From Mariniphaga sp. (lineage in GTDB: Bacteria > Bacteroidota > Bacteroidia > Bacteroidales > Prolixibacteraceae), in contig JAGXGA010000014.1 of assembly GCA_024636975.1 (NCBI GenBank), positions 1 through 64,000 of the forward strand: a stretch of 64,000 nt of DNA, read 5' to 3'. The position numbers and the translations under genes were made by a program. How positions within the stretch are numbered: position 1 is the first letter of the stretch; each line of letters starts with the position of its first letter. Positions 47,182-56,176 of this stretch are shown here, piece after piece. A model generated the notes under the pieces. That model ran no database searches and had not been told where the DNA came from. It saw only the letters and a list, made by a program, of their open reading frames with translations.

Positions 47182-48363
47182 TTAAAAAGTACTGACCGGA
47201 AAAACCTGACAGGCATTGCTGCGAAGCCTTTCAACAGCTGTTGTAAGCGGAATTTTAAGCACGTTACCCACCGATCCCTGGCAAAAAGGGCATGCATGCA
47301 GCTCACCTTTCGAGTCGATATACATGTAACGATTACCTGCTCCAAGACATCCTACCTGTCTTTGATCGAAACCGGGAAACATAACAATCGGGTAGGTCGA
47401 GAATTTTTTATCGGTGTAGGTTTCCAGGTAAAAATTCCTTAGCATTTCAATCTGACCTTGGGAAATAGTAACATCTTTGCCTTTAAAACGGCCCACTTTT
47501 CGGGCCTCTAAAATTTTGATAAACCCAACCTTCCATTCTTTCGCGAGCTCATAATACTTTAAAATATTATCCGCTGTCGTAAACTCTTTTGTTGCACACA
47601 GGGCAAGGTTTACTATAATGCCTGCTTGATGGCAATTTTTTACGGCTTCCTGTACCCACTGAAATGATTTGGTGTTATTGCGGAATAAATTATGCTTATT
47701 TTCATCCCAGTGATCAAGGCTTATACTTGCCCCGGTAAGGCCTGCTTTTTTCAGTTTACGTGCTTTTTCCAGAGTAAGTCCATATCCCGAAGTGAGCAGC
47801 CAGCAATCCATGTCTGACTTTGCATTACTAATTAGACGCAGTAAATCATCAAATCGTGAAAGCGGCTCCCCTCCGCCAAATTGTATATGGGTCAGATTAA
47901 GCACCTTTAATTTTTCCATTATTACAAGCAGATCATCAAGTTGCAGATGTTCTTTTGAAGCAATGTTCTCCGATTCAAAACAATGGGTGCAATTGAGTGG
48001 ACACCGGCTTGTAATTGAAAAAATAAGGGTGTTCATTAAAATGCGTTGTTCCGGATTTCCTCGCACTCTCGTTAGTTCTGCTTCAAAGAACCGCCTGAAT
48101 GTTCCGGAAGGAAAACCGGGAATCTGGTCAGCAAAATGATATTTTCCTTCATGCTTTAAATACCGGTTGATTTTTGAATAACCCTGGATCTTTGTGCGCT
48201 TCTTCGAAAAAGTATTGAGTTCGCTTATTACTTTGAAAGGGTTCCGGCTGCTTCGCAAAGCATGCAGGAATACATTCAGAAATAATTTAGTGCTTATAAT
48301 ACCAGCCCTGCTTCCATTTATTATGCGTGAAGGTTCCAGGTTTTTCAAAGTTTTTCTATCCAT
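47182..48363 (-). CDS. Radical SAM protein with SPASM-like C-terminal cysteines
   Basis: 393 residues. About 110 residues of unrecognised basic sequence precede the radical SAM core, which has the CxxxCxxC cluster motif (C121, C125, C128 in SRCPLNCTHC) and FGGGEPLSRFD. The C-terminal part has VGCLGAGNRYMYIDSKGELHACPFCQ, an arrangement resembling the auxiliary cluster (SPASM or twitch). Such enzymes often modify peptides or proteins; a substrate cannot be named. It is the third gene of a minus-strand run with two proteins of unknown function (gaps 10 and 7 bp). I see no short precursor-peptide gene. Confidence 0.85.
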   Translation of the reverse strand: MDRKTLKNLEPSRIINGSRAGIISTKLFLNVFLHALRSSRNPFKVISELNTFSKKRTKIQGYSKINRYLKHEGKYHFADQIPGFPSGTFRRFFEAELTRVRGNPEQRILMNTLIFSITSRCPLNCTHCFESENIASKEHLQLDDLLVIMEKLKVLNLTHIQFGGGEPLSRFDDLLRLISNAKSDMDCWLLTSGYGLTLEKARKLKKAGLTGASISLDHWDENKHNLFRNNTKSFQWVQEAVKNCHQAGIIVNLALCATKEFTTADNILKYYELAKEWKVGFIKILEARKVGRFKGKDVTISQGQIEMLRNFYLETYTDKKFSTYPIVMFPGFDQRQVGCLGAGNRYMYIDSKGELHACPFCQGSVGNVLKIPLTTAVERLRSNACQVFPVSTF

Positions 48364-48370
48364 TCAGGTA

Positions 48371-50059
48371 TTATTTAAAAGAGAGTGTAATAAACTCTTC
48401 ATACAATTCCCTTGAGTACTGAGCCATTCTTCCGGGGTCGCGGAAGGTTTTAAGCTTATTCCATTGTGCTCGGCCATTTTGTTCTCTTATTATTTTGTAG
48501 TAACCTTTACTATGTAACACAATAGTCCGGCTTTCACCGGCTAATTCAGGCACAGGAAAAGTTATTACTGCCTCATTTCCAATTATTGGTTGGGAATAAT
48601 ATATCTCATCATCATTCATTATGCTTTCAGTTATGTCCAGTTTATTTTCATCAAAGGCCTGGGTAGCTGGAACCGTTACCCTGTCATATGAAGCATTTTC
48701 AGAAAAATCCAAGGCGGCATAATCTAACTCCCAGAACATTAAACCTGTTTCCAATTTTATTCTTACTGTTTCATTGCTGGTATCTGTTATGTCAAGTGCC
48801 AACACATCATTTTTCATGGCCATGGGCCCTGCGATCTCATAAAAATCCTGCAGTACCCATTCACCGTCTCTCTCCAGATAAACCTTTAGCGGAAATCCCT
48901 GTTCAAACATCAATTTTCGAAGTTCTTCTGCCGGCTTTTTTGCTTCCTTCTTGTCAAAAGTATTATACATGCGTCCAAACATGTCATGGAAACTTGAGAA
49001 AACGTGTTCGAGCCAAAGCGAATTTTTAGCCCTGATTAACAATTTCCCGGTTTGTGCATTTAATGGTTTATTGAATGTTAAAATAACTTCATCATATGTG
49101 ATGTCAGAACCGGCCGATTCATTGAAATTATAGTAATAGGTATCTTTTTGATTTACCAGGGATAATATATCCTGCCCGTTATGGGTTTCTGCTCCGGAAG
49201 GAAGAACAGGTTCCAAAAATGTTTGGATCCGACCGTATTTATCCATTAAAACATTTACTTCTTCAGCATGGTCAATTACATCTAGCTCCATCAGGTTGAT
49301 GTGCTGAATTTCCTTAACTTCATTGGTCACTTTCAGAAGGTAATCGCCTTCATTGGGTTTTAACTCCGGCAATACCAGGTAATCGTTCCTTTCAAGGCCA
49401 GGTTGAATAGCGCCACTGAAAATTTCTCCGGCAAACTGGTAGTTTTCTCCGTCATATGTATAAATAAAAGGGCACGATTCTTTAAAAATCAACACTATTA
49501 TTGCCAGGATTAAATAAGCGCCTGCGGTAACACCAAGGGCACCTAAAATCCAGGACCCTGTAGTTGTTGCCGTGTCTTTATCGTAAATTTCAACCTTTGA
49601 TATGGAGCCAGCCGGAACAGAAATCCTGTTATTTCCCAAATCAACAAGTTCTTCAACATACAGATGGACCTCATTCAATAAATATCTTTGATTATTGTTT
49701 TTATTCTTATAATACCGGTTGGGTTTATCTGGTTTTACATTGGGTTTGGCATAAGAATCATTGATTTCCCTGACTTCGCCGGATAAGGTATTATTTGTGA
49801 GTGAAACATTCATTAATTTCCAGTTTTTATCATTCAAATGGAGAATGAAATTCTTTCCCTGGTCATTAAGTGTTGAGATCGTTTCCGGAGTGGGTTTATT
49901 TTTTGTGTTTACTTTAAAGTAATAACAACTCTGCATCAGGTTCAATGTTGCCACAATTAACAGGAAAGCAATCCACCGGGTCAGTTTAAGTTGTTGTAGT
50001 CCAGTTAGGCTGGGTAACCCATTCTTAGGGTTCATAAAATTGTTACGTTTGATTTTCAT
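48371..50059 (-). CDS. Large membrane-associated protein of unknown function
   Basis: 562 residues. The N-terminal hydrophobic segment (about 28-45) ends in NLMQSC, a possible lipobox with the mature protein starting CYYFKVNTK. A second membrane helix lies at about 170-195 (WILGALGVTAGAYLILAIIVLIF). It is followed directly by ESCPFIYTYDGENYQFAGEIFSGAI, which looks like a short beta module at the junction, and then a long, largely beta-rich region. No family is recognised. Its neighbours are a beta-barrel-like protein upstream and the radical SAM gene downstream, all in one operon. Confidence 0.75.
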   Translation of the reverse strand: MKIKRNNFMNPKNGLPSLTGLQQLKLTRWIAFLLIVATLNLMQSCYYFKVNTKNKPTPETISTLNDQGKNFILHLNDKNWKLMNVSLTNNTLSGEVREINDSYAKPNVKPDKPNRYYKNKNNNQRYLLNEVHLYVEELVDLGNNRISVPAGSISKVEIYDKDTATTTGSWILGALGVTAGAYLILAIIVLIFKESCPFIYTYDGENYQFAGEIFSGAIQPGLERNDYLVLPELKPNEGDYLLKVTNEVKEIQHINLMELDVIDHAEEVNVLMDKYGRIQTFLEPVLPSGAETHNGQDILSLVNQKDTYYYNFNESAGSDITYDEVILTFNKPLNAQTGKLLIRAKNSLWLEHVFSSFHDMFGRMYNTFDKKEAKKPAEELRKLMFEQGFPLKVYLERDGEWVLQDFYEIAGPMAMKNDVLALDITDTSNETVRIKLETGLMFWELDYAALDFSENASYDRVTVPATQAFDENKLDITESIMNDDEIYYSQPIIGNEAVITFPVPELAGESRTIVLHSKGYYKIIREQNGRAQWNKLKTFRDPGRMAQYSRELYEEFITLSFK

Positions 50060-50069
50060 GGCAATCTGA

Positions 50070-50852
50070 TTAAAAGTTTAACAATATTTCTGTTCTGAAT
50101 ATTGATTTGTTATTTACTTCTTTGTTAGTAAAAGTGCCAAAGTCAACAGCTGCCGTTACACGAAGAAAATCATTGAGTTGCCAGTGTAATGCCGGAGAAA
50201 GAAATAATCCACTGAGCCATTTATCCGACAAATCTGTGGTGGATGTCCAGGGTTCCTCATCTAAATATTTAATAATTTCTTCCGTGTATTGTCCGGTAAT
50301 GCCAAATAAACCGAAAGAAAAGCGAAATGATCCGGGTGGAAAGATATAGGCATTTATTCCGGTCCTGCAGTTCCATCGCATTATTTTTATGACATTTGTG
50401 TAAATATAGTAGTCTTGATAATCATCATAAAAAACTAAATTCTGAGGATTTAAATTTAATGAAAATGCTCCATAATAGCCAATAACCCCCTTTCCCGGTA
50501 AATATTCAAGAGAGAGTTTTAAACTATTATAAAAAGTTAATGCAGCAACATCTAATCCCAGCAACTTACGATTAAACGATTCTATTTCTTCTTCCCGCAC
50601 TATTTCTTTTAACCCGTATGATGGAAATACATCTTTTGAACCATCTTCATACTTTATGCTGTCGATAGCAGTAATGCTAATGTATCTTTTTATTCCTTCT
50701 GCATCACCCGGAAGGTTGTATGACCGGGTTTTTCCTGCAATTCCCAAGTTATACACAGAAATCACTTCACCGTTTTTACGGTAGATTAAAGCCTGCGAAA
50801 AAATTGGTTGGGCTATTAAAAAAAGTGCAAAAAACAAAAAAATGAATTTCAT
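50070..50852 (-). CDS. Predicted outer-membrane beta-barrel-like protein of unknown function
   Basis: 260 residues with a signal peptide (MKFIFLFFALFLIAQPIFSQ) and many alternating-pattern strands. An aromatic-rich C-terminal half (NDFLRVTAAVDFGTFTN and a final SIFRTEILLNF) matches outer-membrane barrel ends. An N-terminal part (ALIYRKNGEVISVYNLGIAGKTRSYNLP) may be a small soluble domain. It is the first gene of the operon with the 562-residue protein and the radical SAM protein. The family is not recognised. Confidence 0.7.
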   Translation of the reverse strand: MKFIFLFFALFLIAQPIFSQALIYRKNGEVISVYNLGIAGKTRSYNLPGDAEGIKRYISITAIDSIKYEDGSKDVFPSYGLKEIVREEEIESFNRKLLGLDVAALTFYNSLKLSLEYLPGKGVIGYYGAFSLNLNPQNLVFYDDYQDYYIYTNVIKIMRWNCRTGINAYIFPPGSFRFSFGLFGITGQYTEEIIKYLDEEPWTSTTDLSDKWLSGLFLSPALHWQLNDFLRVTAAVDFGTFTNKEVNNKSIFRTEILLNF

Positions 50853-50972
50853 TTTCAGATACAGTTTAGCCTAATGATTTTCACCGCTTTTAATGAAAGG
50901 TACAAAATAAAATCATACAAGTAAATAGGTTGACAATTTATTTTACTGTTCGAATTTCCACCGGGAATTTTC

Positions 50973-50980
50973 TAAATTTG
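50973..50980 (+). promoter_or_regulatory. -7 box (TAAATTTG) for the UPF0316 gene
   Basis: A perfect TAnnTTTG match, 13 bp before the ATG at 50994. Confidence 0.6.
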
Positions 50981-50993
50981 CACAAAAAAAAAG

Positions 50994-51572
50994 ATGTTCA
51001 TTTTGGAAACCTTTTACGACAGCACATTTTTCGCATACATTATTTTACCATTTCTCATTTTTATTGCCCGCATAATGGATGTTACCATTGGTACCATTCG
51101 TATTGTAATGGTTTCCAAGGGACAAAAGCTTTGGGCTCCCATACTCGGTTTTTTTGAAGTGTTGATCTGGCTGATTGCCATCTCCCGGATCTTCCAGAAC
51201 CTCGACAACTGGATGAATTACATAGCCTATGCCGGCGGATTTGCCACCGGGAATTACATTGGCCTCATACTGGAGGAAAAGCTGGCAATGGGTATCGTAA
51301 AAATTCAGATTATTACCCGAAAAAGTGCTGCTGATTTAATTGTAAATTTACGAAGTGCAGGATATGGAATTACACACCACGAGGCAAAGGGAAGTAATGA
51401 AAATGTAAGCATCATCTACAGCATCATTAAGCGAAATGAGATTCAAAAAGTTGAAAACATTGTTAAAACTACCAACCCAAAAGCATTCTATTCCATCGAA
51501 GATGTTAAGTCGGTGAGTCATGGAGTGTTTCCGGTAAAAGAGGCGGCACTAAGATGGCGAAAAGTAAAATAA
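50994..51572 (+). CDS. UPF0316 membrane protein (DUF2179 C-terminal domain)
   Basis: 192 residues with three membrane helices in the first 100 residues (RIMDVTIGTIRIVMVSKGQ and GFFEVLIWLIAISRIFQ are typical), then a soluble DUF2179-like domain (KIQIITRKSAADLIVNLRSAGYGIT). The UPF0316 family has no experimentally fixed role that I know of. A single gene with its own promoter box. Confidence 0.88.
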   Translation: MFILETFYDSTFFAYIILPFLIFIARIMDVTIGTIRIVMVSKGQKLWAPILGFFEVLIWLIAISRIFQNLDNWMNYIAYAGGFATGNYIGLILEEKLAMGIVKIQIITRKSAADLIVNLRSAGYGITHHEAKGSNENVSIIYSIIKRNEIQKVENIVKTTNPKAFYSIEDVKSVSHGVFPVKEAALRWRKVK

Positions 51573-51676
51573 TGCACCCTGACGATTAACTGTAAAATGC
51601 ATTTCATTATATTCGCAGTATAAATCATTAAACCTTTTATTATTCACGTGCTGGTTCAGCACTAAAATGTTACATT

Positions 51677-52414
51677 ATGAGCAGAAATATTTTTGCATCA
51701 GTTATTTTGAGTGTTTTGATCTTAACTTCTTTCAGTTCCTTTGCACAAAAGGTTAACAAACTTTCGGGCAAGGAGAAAAAAGAGGGTTGGGAGTTGCTGT
51801 TTAACGGCAAGAATTTCGATGGTTGGAGACAGTACAACGGCGATGAAATGCCAGACAACTGGACCATTGAAGACAATACAATGAAAGTTACCCTTGGTGA
51901 AGGGAAACAGGAAGGCCAGGGGGCTAATGGAGACATCATTTATGCAGACGAGAAGTTTAAAAACTTTGAATTGTCGATCGACTGGAAAGCAGACGATAAG
52001 GCAAACTCGGGCATTTTTTACTACATTCGTGAAGAAGAGGGAAAACCAATTTATTATGCTGCACCCGAAGTTCAGGTGCTTGATAATAAAAATGCCACCG
52101 ATAATAAAATCGACTCGCACCTTGCAGGTTCGCTCTACGACATGATTGCAGCTGATCCAAAGGCAGTAAACACTGCCGGTGAATGGAATACAGTTGTTAT
52201 TAAAGTGAAAGATGGTAAGGTAACCCATTCCATGAATGGTAAGGAAGTAGTTAGCTATACCTTATGGACACCTGAATGGGATAAGCTGGTACAGAACAGT
52301 AAATTCAAAAACTTCCCCGGGTTTACTGAAGGCATTGCCAAAGAAGGGTACATCGGACTGCAGGATCATGGTTATACAGTGTGGTTCAGAAACATTAAAA
52401 TCAGGGAATTGTAA
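51677..52414 (+). CDS. Exported DUF1080 (3-keto-disaccharide hydrolase-type) protein
   Basis: 245 residues. The signal peptide is MSRNIFASVILSVLILTSFSSFAQ. The body is a single lectin-like beta-sandwich of the DUF1080/GH16-like fold: WELLFNGKNFDGWRQYNG at its start, SGIFYYIREE in the middle, and LQDHGYTVWFRNIKIREL at the end. Related proteins act on 3-keto-glycosides; no partner oxidoreductase gene is present here. It is followed by a strong terminator. Confidence 0.88.
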   Translation: MSRNIFASVILSVLILTSFSSFAQKVNKLSGKEKKEGWELLFNGKNFDGWRQYNGDEMPDNWTIEDNTMKVTLGEGKQEGQGANGDIIYADEKFKNFELSIDWKADDKANSGIFYYIREEEGKPIYYAAPEVQVLDNKNATDNKIDSHLAGSLYDMIAADPKAVNTAGEWNTVVIKVKDGKVTHSMNGKEVVSYTLWTPEWDKLVQNSKFKNFPGFTEGIAKEGYIGLQDHGYTVWFRNIKIREL

Positions 52415-52440
52415 TTGATTTTTTCAATAACAACAGCATA

Positions 52441-52494
52441 AAAGTCCGGTTCTTTTACCATCCAGGTGGTGGCAGGGAACCGGACTTTTCTTTT
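52441..52494 (+). terminator. Rho-independent terminator after the DUF1080 gene
   Basis: A perfect 12-bp stem (AAAGTCCGGTTC with GAACCGGACTTT) with a 24-nt loop, followed by TCTTTT. It begins 27 bp after the stop codon. No gene is visible in the rest of the gap to 52638. Confidence 0.8.
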
Positions 52495-52638
52495 GAAGTG
52501 ATGCTAATTATTTCAAATTATATGGCATTTCAGAAGTGCCATTTAATTTTATTAACTTATACTGCAAATTTTAAAAACGTGGTATCGTATTGAAGTTTGA
52601 GTTTATCTTGATTTAAAGTAAATTTGTAACAAAAAGAT

Positions 52639-52941
52639 ATGCCAAAATTGTATGAGTATTTGGGTTTGATTATCTTGTTCTATTCTCATGAACATGAGCC
52701 AATACACGTTCACTGCAAATTCCAGGGGAAGGAAAGCAAAGCTGAACTGATTTTTATAAATGGTAAGTTTATCGAGGTAAGAATAACAAATGTACCTGGT
52801 AAGGAACCGTTGGATTCTCAGAACATTAAAAAATTCAGAAAATTAGTTGAAGTATACCGGGATGATATAGTTAGAAAATGGATAGATTTCTTTGTTTATA
52901 ATAAAGCCATAGAATCGGAGCGTATAACAAAAAAACTTTAA
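52639..52941 (+). CDS. DUF4160 protein
   Basis: 100 residues. The pattern GLIILFYSHEHEPIHVHC near the N-terminus, with the EHxPxHxH cluster, is the hallmark of DUF4160. The family usually sits next to DUF2442 genes, as here, in a layout like a toxin-antitoxin pair. The biochemical role is unknown; the clustered acid and His residues would suit a metal or nucleic-acid site. Confidence 0.85.
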   Translation: MPKLYEYLGLIILFYSHEHEPIHVHCKFQGKESKAELIFINGKFIEVRITNVPGKEPLDSQNIKKFRKLVEVYRDDIVRKWIDFFVYNKAIESERITKKL

Positions 52942-52944
52942 GTC

Positions 52945-53187
52945 ATGGTTGTATCAATTGAAAATGCAGAATATAAGGGTGATTACGTAATTAATCTTCG
53001 GTTTTCTGATGGAGTAGAAAGAAGTATTGATTTTGGTGACTTTTTACGAAATGCCAGGAATCCAATGACTAAAAAATATTTGGATAAAGATTTATTTAAA
53101 TCTTTCACAATTGACTATGGTGATTTAATATGGAATGATTATGAAATGTGTTTCCCGATCTGGAACTTATATGAAGGTAAGATATAA
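52945..53187 (+). CDS. DUF2442 protein
   Basis: 80 residues. The core is RFSDGVERSIDFGDFLR, then a middle segment, and the end IWNDYEMCFPIWNLYEG, as in DUF2442. It starts 3 bp after the DUF4160 stop, on the same strand. It is likely to be the second half of the DUF4160-DUF2442 unit; an antitoxin-like role is only a guess based on gene order. Confidence 0.83.
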   Translation: MVVSIENAEYKGDYVINLRFSDGVERSIDFGDFLRNARNPMTKKYLDKDLFKSFTIDYGDLIWNDYEMCFPIWNLYEGKI

Positions 53188-53395
53188 ACATCCTGTAATC
53201 GGAAACATTAAAGAATTATGTGAACTGTAACTGGTTTTGAGCTATATACTATCTAATCACCAATATTTGCATCAATTGTGTTGTCTCTTTATTATTAGGT
53301 GCTTTTCTTACTGCTGATCATTTTTCCATACAAAAGAAAACAATGTTTTCCTACAATAAAAGAGCTGTTAGTATCGGGAGAGATATAATTTGAAG

Positions 53396-54826
53396 CTACT
53401 TTCCTTCAAAATGATCTTTCCATGCTCTTAAGGCTGCATTATATCCGGACATTCCATGCACACCACCCCCGGGAGGAGTTGAGGATGAACAGATATATAC
53501 TCTGGGATCGGGTGTGGAATAGGGAGAAATACTTGCTACGGGGCGCGTATACAGCTGGGTGATGTCCTGTTTTCCGCCATTTATGTCACCACCTACAAGA
53601 TTCGGATTCATTGCCTCCAACTGACTGGTATTATGGGTTGTGCGATGCAGGATGCAATCCTTAAACCCCGGTGCTGCCTTTTCTACCTGGTTTTCTATGG
53701 CCCCTGTCATATCTTTGGTGCTGCCATGAGGGACATGGCAATAGGCCCATCCGGTATGCTTTCCCGATGGCGCCCTGTTTGTATCAAAGACCGAATGCTG
53801 TGCAAGCAGTACATAGGGTGAATCCGCAGTGTCTCCGCGATGGACAGCTGCCTCTGAATGTTCAATTTCTTTGGCAGAAAACCCCAGATGAACAGTGCCT
53901 GCCCTACGGCAAACCTCACTTCGTAAAGGAATGGGATCGGATAAGGCCCAGTCGATTTTAAATACCCCTGCTCCATAATTGTATCCCGATAGCCGCCGCC
54001 GGTAGGATTCTGTAAAGCGTGTTCCCTGTATTTCCAGCAGCTGACGGGGGGTAATGTCAAACAGATAGACAGATGCATTGGGGAGCTCCCGGATATCTTT
54101 TACCTGATGGTTAAGGAAAATTTCCCCTCCCAGATGATTGTAATAACCGGTAAGGGCTTCAGTAATTTTTCCTGCCCCTCCTGCAGGGAATGGCCAGCCT
54201 GCTTTATGACCAAGGATGTTAAGCACCAGTCCGAAGGAAGCAGTGGCTAAACTGGTAAGGGGAAGTGTTGAGTGGGCGGCCGCTCCGTAAAACAGCAACC
54301 TTGATTTTTCTTCGCTGAAATTACTTTTGGCGAAATAACGTGCCGGCATTAATGCATTCAGGCCAAAGCGGGCCATCTTAACAGGATGTTTGGGGAAGGA
54401 GAGGGGGCCAAGGATGTCTTCGGTAATATGGGGCCAGTCGTTAACCAGCCTGTTGAACAAGCTTATGTATTTCTTTTTGTCGCTGCCAAGCTGCGCGGCT
54501 GTTTCTTCAATGCTGCGGTAGCATGCATAAGCGCTTCCGTCGGTAAAGGGATGCGCATAAGGTATATCAGGGTGCACCCACAATAAGCCATAATCCTGAA
54601 GTGGGAGGGTTTTAAAGAATGGAGAATCGAAACATAAGGGATGTATCGCAGAGCCAATGTCGTGCTTAAAACCGGGAAGGGTGATTTCCATCGTTTTAGC
54701 GCCACCGCCCGGTAAATCCGACTGCTCAAAGACTGCAGTTTTCAGCCCTTTCTGCTGAAGAAAAACAGCGGCTGCCATTCCGTTGGGGCCACTCCCTATT
54801 ATTAAAACATCAAAATCACCGGACAT
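53396..54826 (-). CDS. Phytoene desaturase-like NAD(P)/FAD-dependent oxidoreductase
   Basis: 476 residues. The N-terminal dinucleotide-binding motif is DVLIIGSGPNGMAAAVFLQQKGLK, followed by GGGAKTMEITLPGFKHDIGSAIHP as in the CrtI/COG1233 group. The C-terminal FAD-contacting segment is YICSSSTPPGGGVHGMSGYNAALRAWKD. True carotenoid synthesis is not implied; no crt genes are near, and substrates of this subgroup are often unknown. It is divergent from the PiT gene. Confidence 0.85.
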   Translation of the reverse strand: MSGDFDVLIIGSGPNGMAAAVFLQQKGLKTAVFEQSDLPGGGAKTMEITLPGFKHDIGSAIHPLCFDSPFFKTLPLQDYGLLWVHPDIPYAHPFTDGSAYACYRSIEETAAQLGSDKKKYISLFNRLVNDWPHITEDILGPLSFPKHPVKMARFGLNALMPARYFAKSNFSEEKSRLLFYGAAAHSTLPLTSLATASFGLVLNILGHKAGWPFPAGGAGKITEALTGYYNHLGGEIFLNHQVKDIRELPNASVYLFDITPRQLLEIQGTRFTESYRRRLSGYNYGAGVFKIDWALSDPIPLRSEVCRRAGTVHLGFSAKEIEHSEAAVHRGDTADSPYVLLAQHSVFDTNRAPSGKHTGWAYCHVPHGSTKDMTGAIENQVEKAAPGFKDCILHRTTHNTSQLEAMNPNLVGGDINGGKQDITQLYTRPVASISPYSTPDPRVYICSSSTPPGGGVHGMSGYNAALRAWKDHFEGK

Positions 54827-54993
54827 CGGGCAAACAATTTAAGTCAAAATTCATTCTGTATTTCTTTATAGATTTACTTCAATTACTACGCAATACAGGT
54901 AAACTGGATTCATCTTTCCGTAACAATGCACGATGACAATTCGTTCATAACATTTATTTGATACATAGTGGAATGTATAAAAGGAATTAACTA

Positions 54994-55001
54994 TAAATTT
55001 G
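54994..55001 (+). promoter_or_regulatory. -7 box (TAAATTTG) for the PiT/CysP-like gene
   Basis: A perfect TAnnTTTG match, 37 bp before the ATG at 55039. Confidence 0.55.
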
Positions 55002-55038
55002 CGATCGTAAATTTTATGACCGGCCTAATAGTTAATCA

Positions 55039-56079
55039 ATGGTATCTCCATTATTTAATCACCTTTTAATCCCTTTTATTGCTGCTATGCTGCTTGCCAT
55101 TACTATGGGAGGCAGTGGAACAGCACCGGCATTTTCAGCAGCATACGGAGCAAATGCAGTGCGAAAAAGTCTTATACCAGGTTTGTTTGGTATAATGGTG
55201 TTTCTGGGGGCCATTATTGCCGGCAAGGGCACTGCCACTACAATGGGGCAAGACTTGCTTTCCCCGGAAATGATGACCTTCACGGTAGTAACCATTATCC
55301 TTTTTTCGGTAGCTTTTACCCTACTCATTTCAAATCTGGCAGGCATACCCCAGTCGACCAGTCAGGCCACCGTGCTTGCAGTGGTTGCTCCTGCGCTCTA
55401 TTTCCATGATTTCAATTCACAAAAACTTTTTGCTGAAATTATTCCGGCCTGGTTTATTCTGCCTGTTATTTCTTATTGTCTCAGTTATTTCTTGGGAAAA
55501 TACATTTACCGTCCCATGCGCCGGAGAGGGCTTACTATGTCTCGGGCAAAAAACTTCAACCTGAAACCCATTTGGAATGGCATTATTCTGGCAATGTCCC
55601 TTTATGTCGCCTTTTCAATAGGTGCAAACAATGTGGCCAATGCTGCCGGGCCGATTGCTGCCATGACTGCCAATGAACTGAACCTTCCACTTGAAAAGAA
55701 TTTTATCATTATTATGATTCTTGCAACGTTAATTGTTGCACCCAGCTTCGGCATTGGAAGCTCTATATTTGGACATAAAATTGTCCAAAACACAGGGAAG
55801 GAAATCGTATTGTTTGGTAAATTCGAGGCAGTTATTATTGCTTTTGTTTCTGCCAGCCTGCTTTTACTTGCTTCAGTAACCAAAGGTATACCCACCTCAC
55901 TGGTTCAGCTGAACGTGGCTGCAATATTGGGAATTGGCGTTGCCAAGCTGGGGCGAAAAAACATTTTTAAGAAGACGGAAGTGAAGAAATTCTTTCTGAT
56001 GTGGCTCATTGCTCCGTTAATTTCCTTTTTCCTGTCACTGCTGCTCGTTTATCTTGCAGATGTATACGAATATTTATAA
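55039..56079 (+). CDS. PiT-family permease, CysP (sulfate)-like
   Basis: 346 residues with about nine membrane helices in two inverted halves. The second-half motif is intact (SIGANNVANAAGPIAAM). The first half has TMGGSGTAPAFSAAYGANAV in place of the PiT GANDxxNxxGTxVG sequence. From memory this matches the first repeat of Bacillus CysP, a sulfate permease of the same superfamily, more closely than phosphate PiT. I therefore favour sulfate or a related anion over phosphate. No PhoU-like DUF47 partner gene is adjacent, and no sulfate-assimilation genes either. Confidence 0.8.
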   Translation: MVSPLFNHLLIPFIAAMLLAITMGGSGTAPAFSAAYGANAVRKSLIPGLFGIMVFLGAIIAGKGTATTMGQDLLSPEMMTFTVVTIILFSVAFTLLISNLAGIPQSTSQATVLAVVAPALYFHDFNSQKLFAEIIPAWFILPVISYCLSYFLGKYIYRPMRRRGLTMSRAKNFNLKPIWNGIILAMSLYVAFSIGANNVANAAGPIAAMTANELNLPLEKNFIIIMILATLIVAPSFGIGSSIFGHKIVQNTGKEIVLFGKFEAVIIAFVSASLLLLASVTKGIPTSLVQLNVAAILGIGVAKLGRKNIFKKTEVKKFFLMWLIAPLISFFLSLLLVYLADVYEYL

Positions 56080-56176
56080 AAAGCAGCTGATACATCATTT
56101 AAGGCAGTAAAAACTCAGTTGTCAGGCTGTCCTTCTTCCATTTTCTTTTTATTTTTACCGCACAAAAAAAGAACGT

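Noticed and set aside
47182-48363. RiPP biosynthesis locus based on the radical SAM gene
   Set aside because: No short precursor ORF, RRE domain, peptidase or transporter was recognised around it; kept only as an uncharacterised operon.
53396-54826. Carotenoid biosynthesis suggested by the phytoene desaturase-like gene
   Set aside because: No crtB, crtE or other carotenoid gene in the neighbourhood; this subgroup is broad and mostly uncharacterised.
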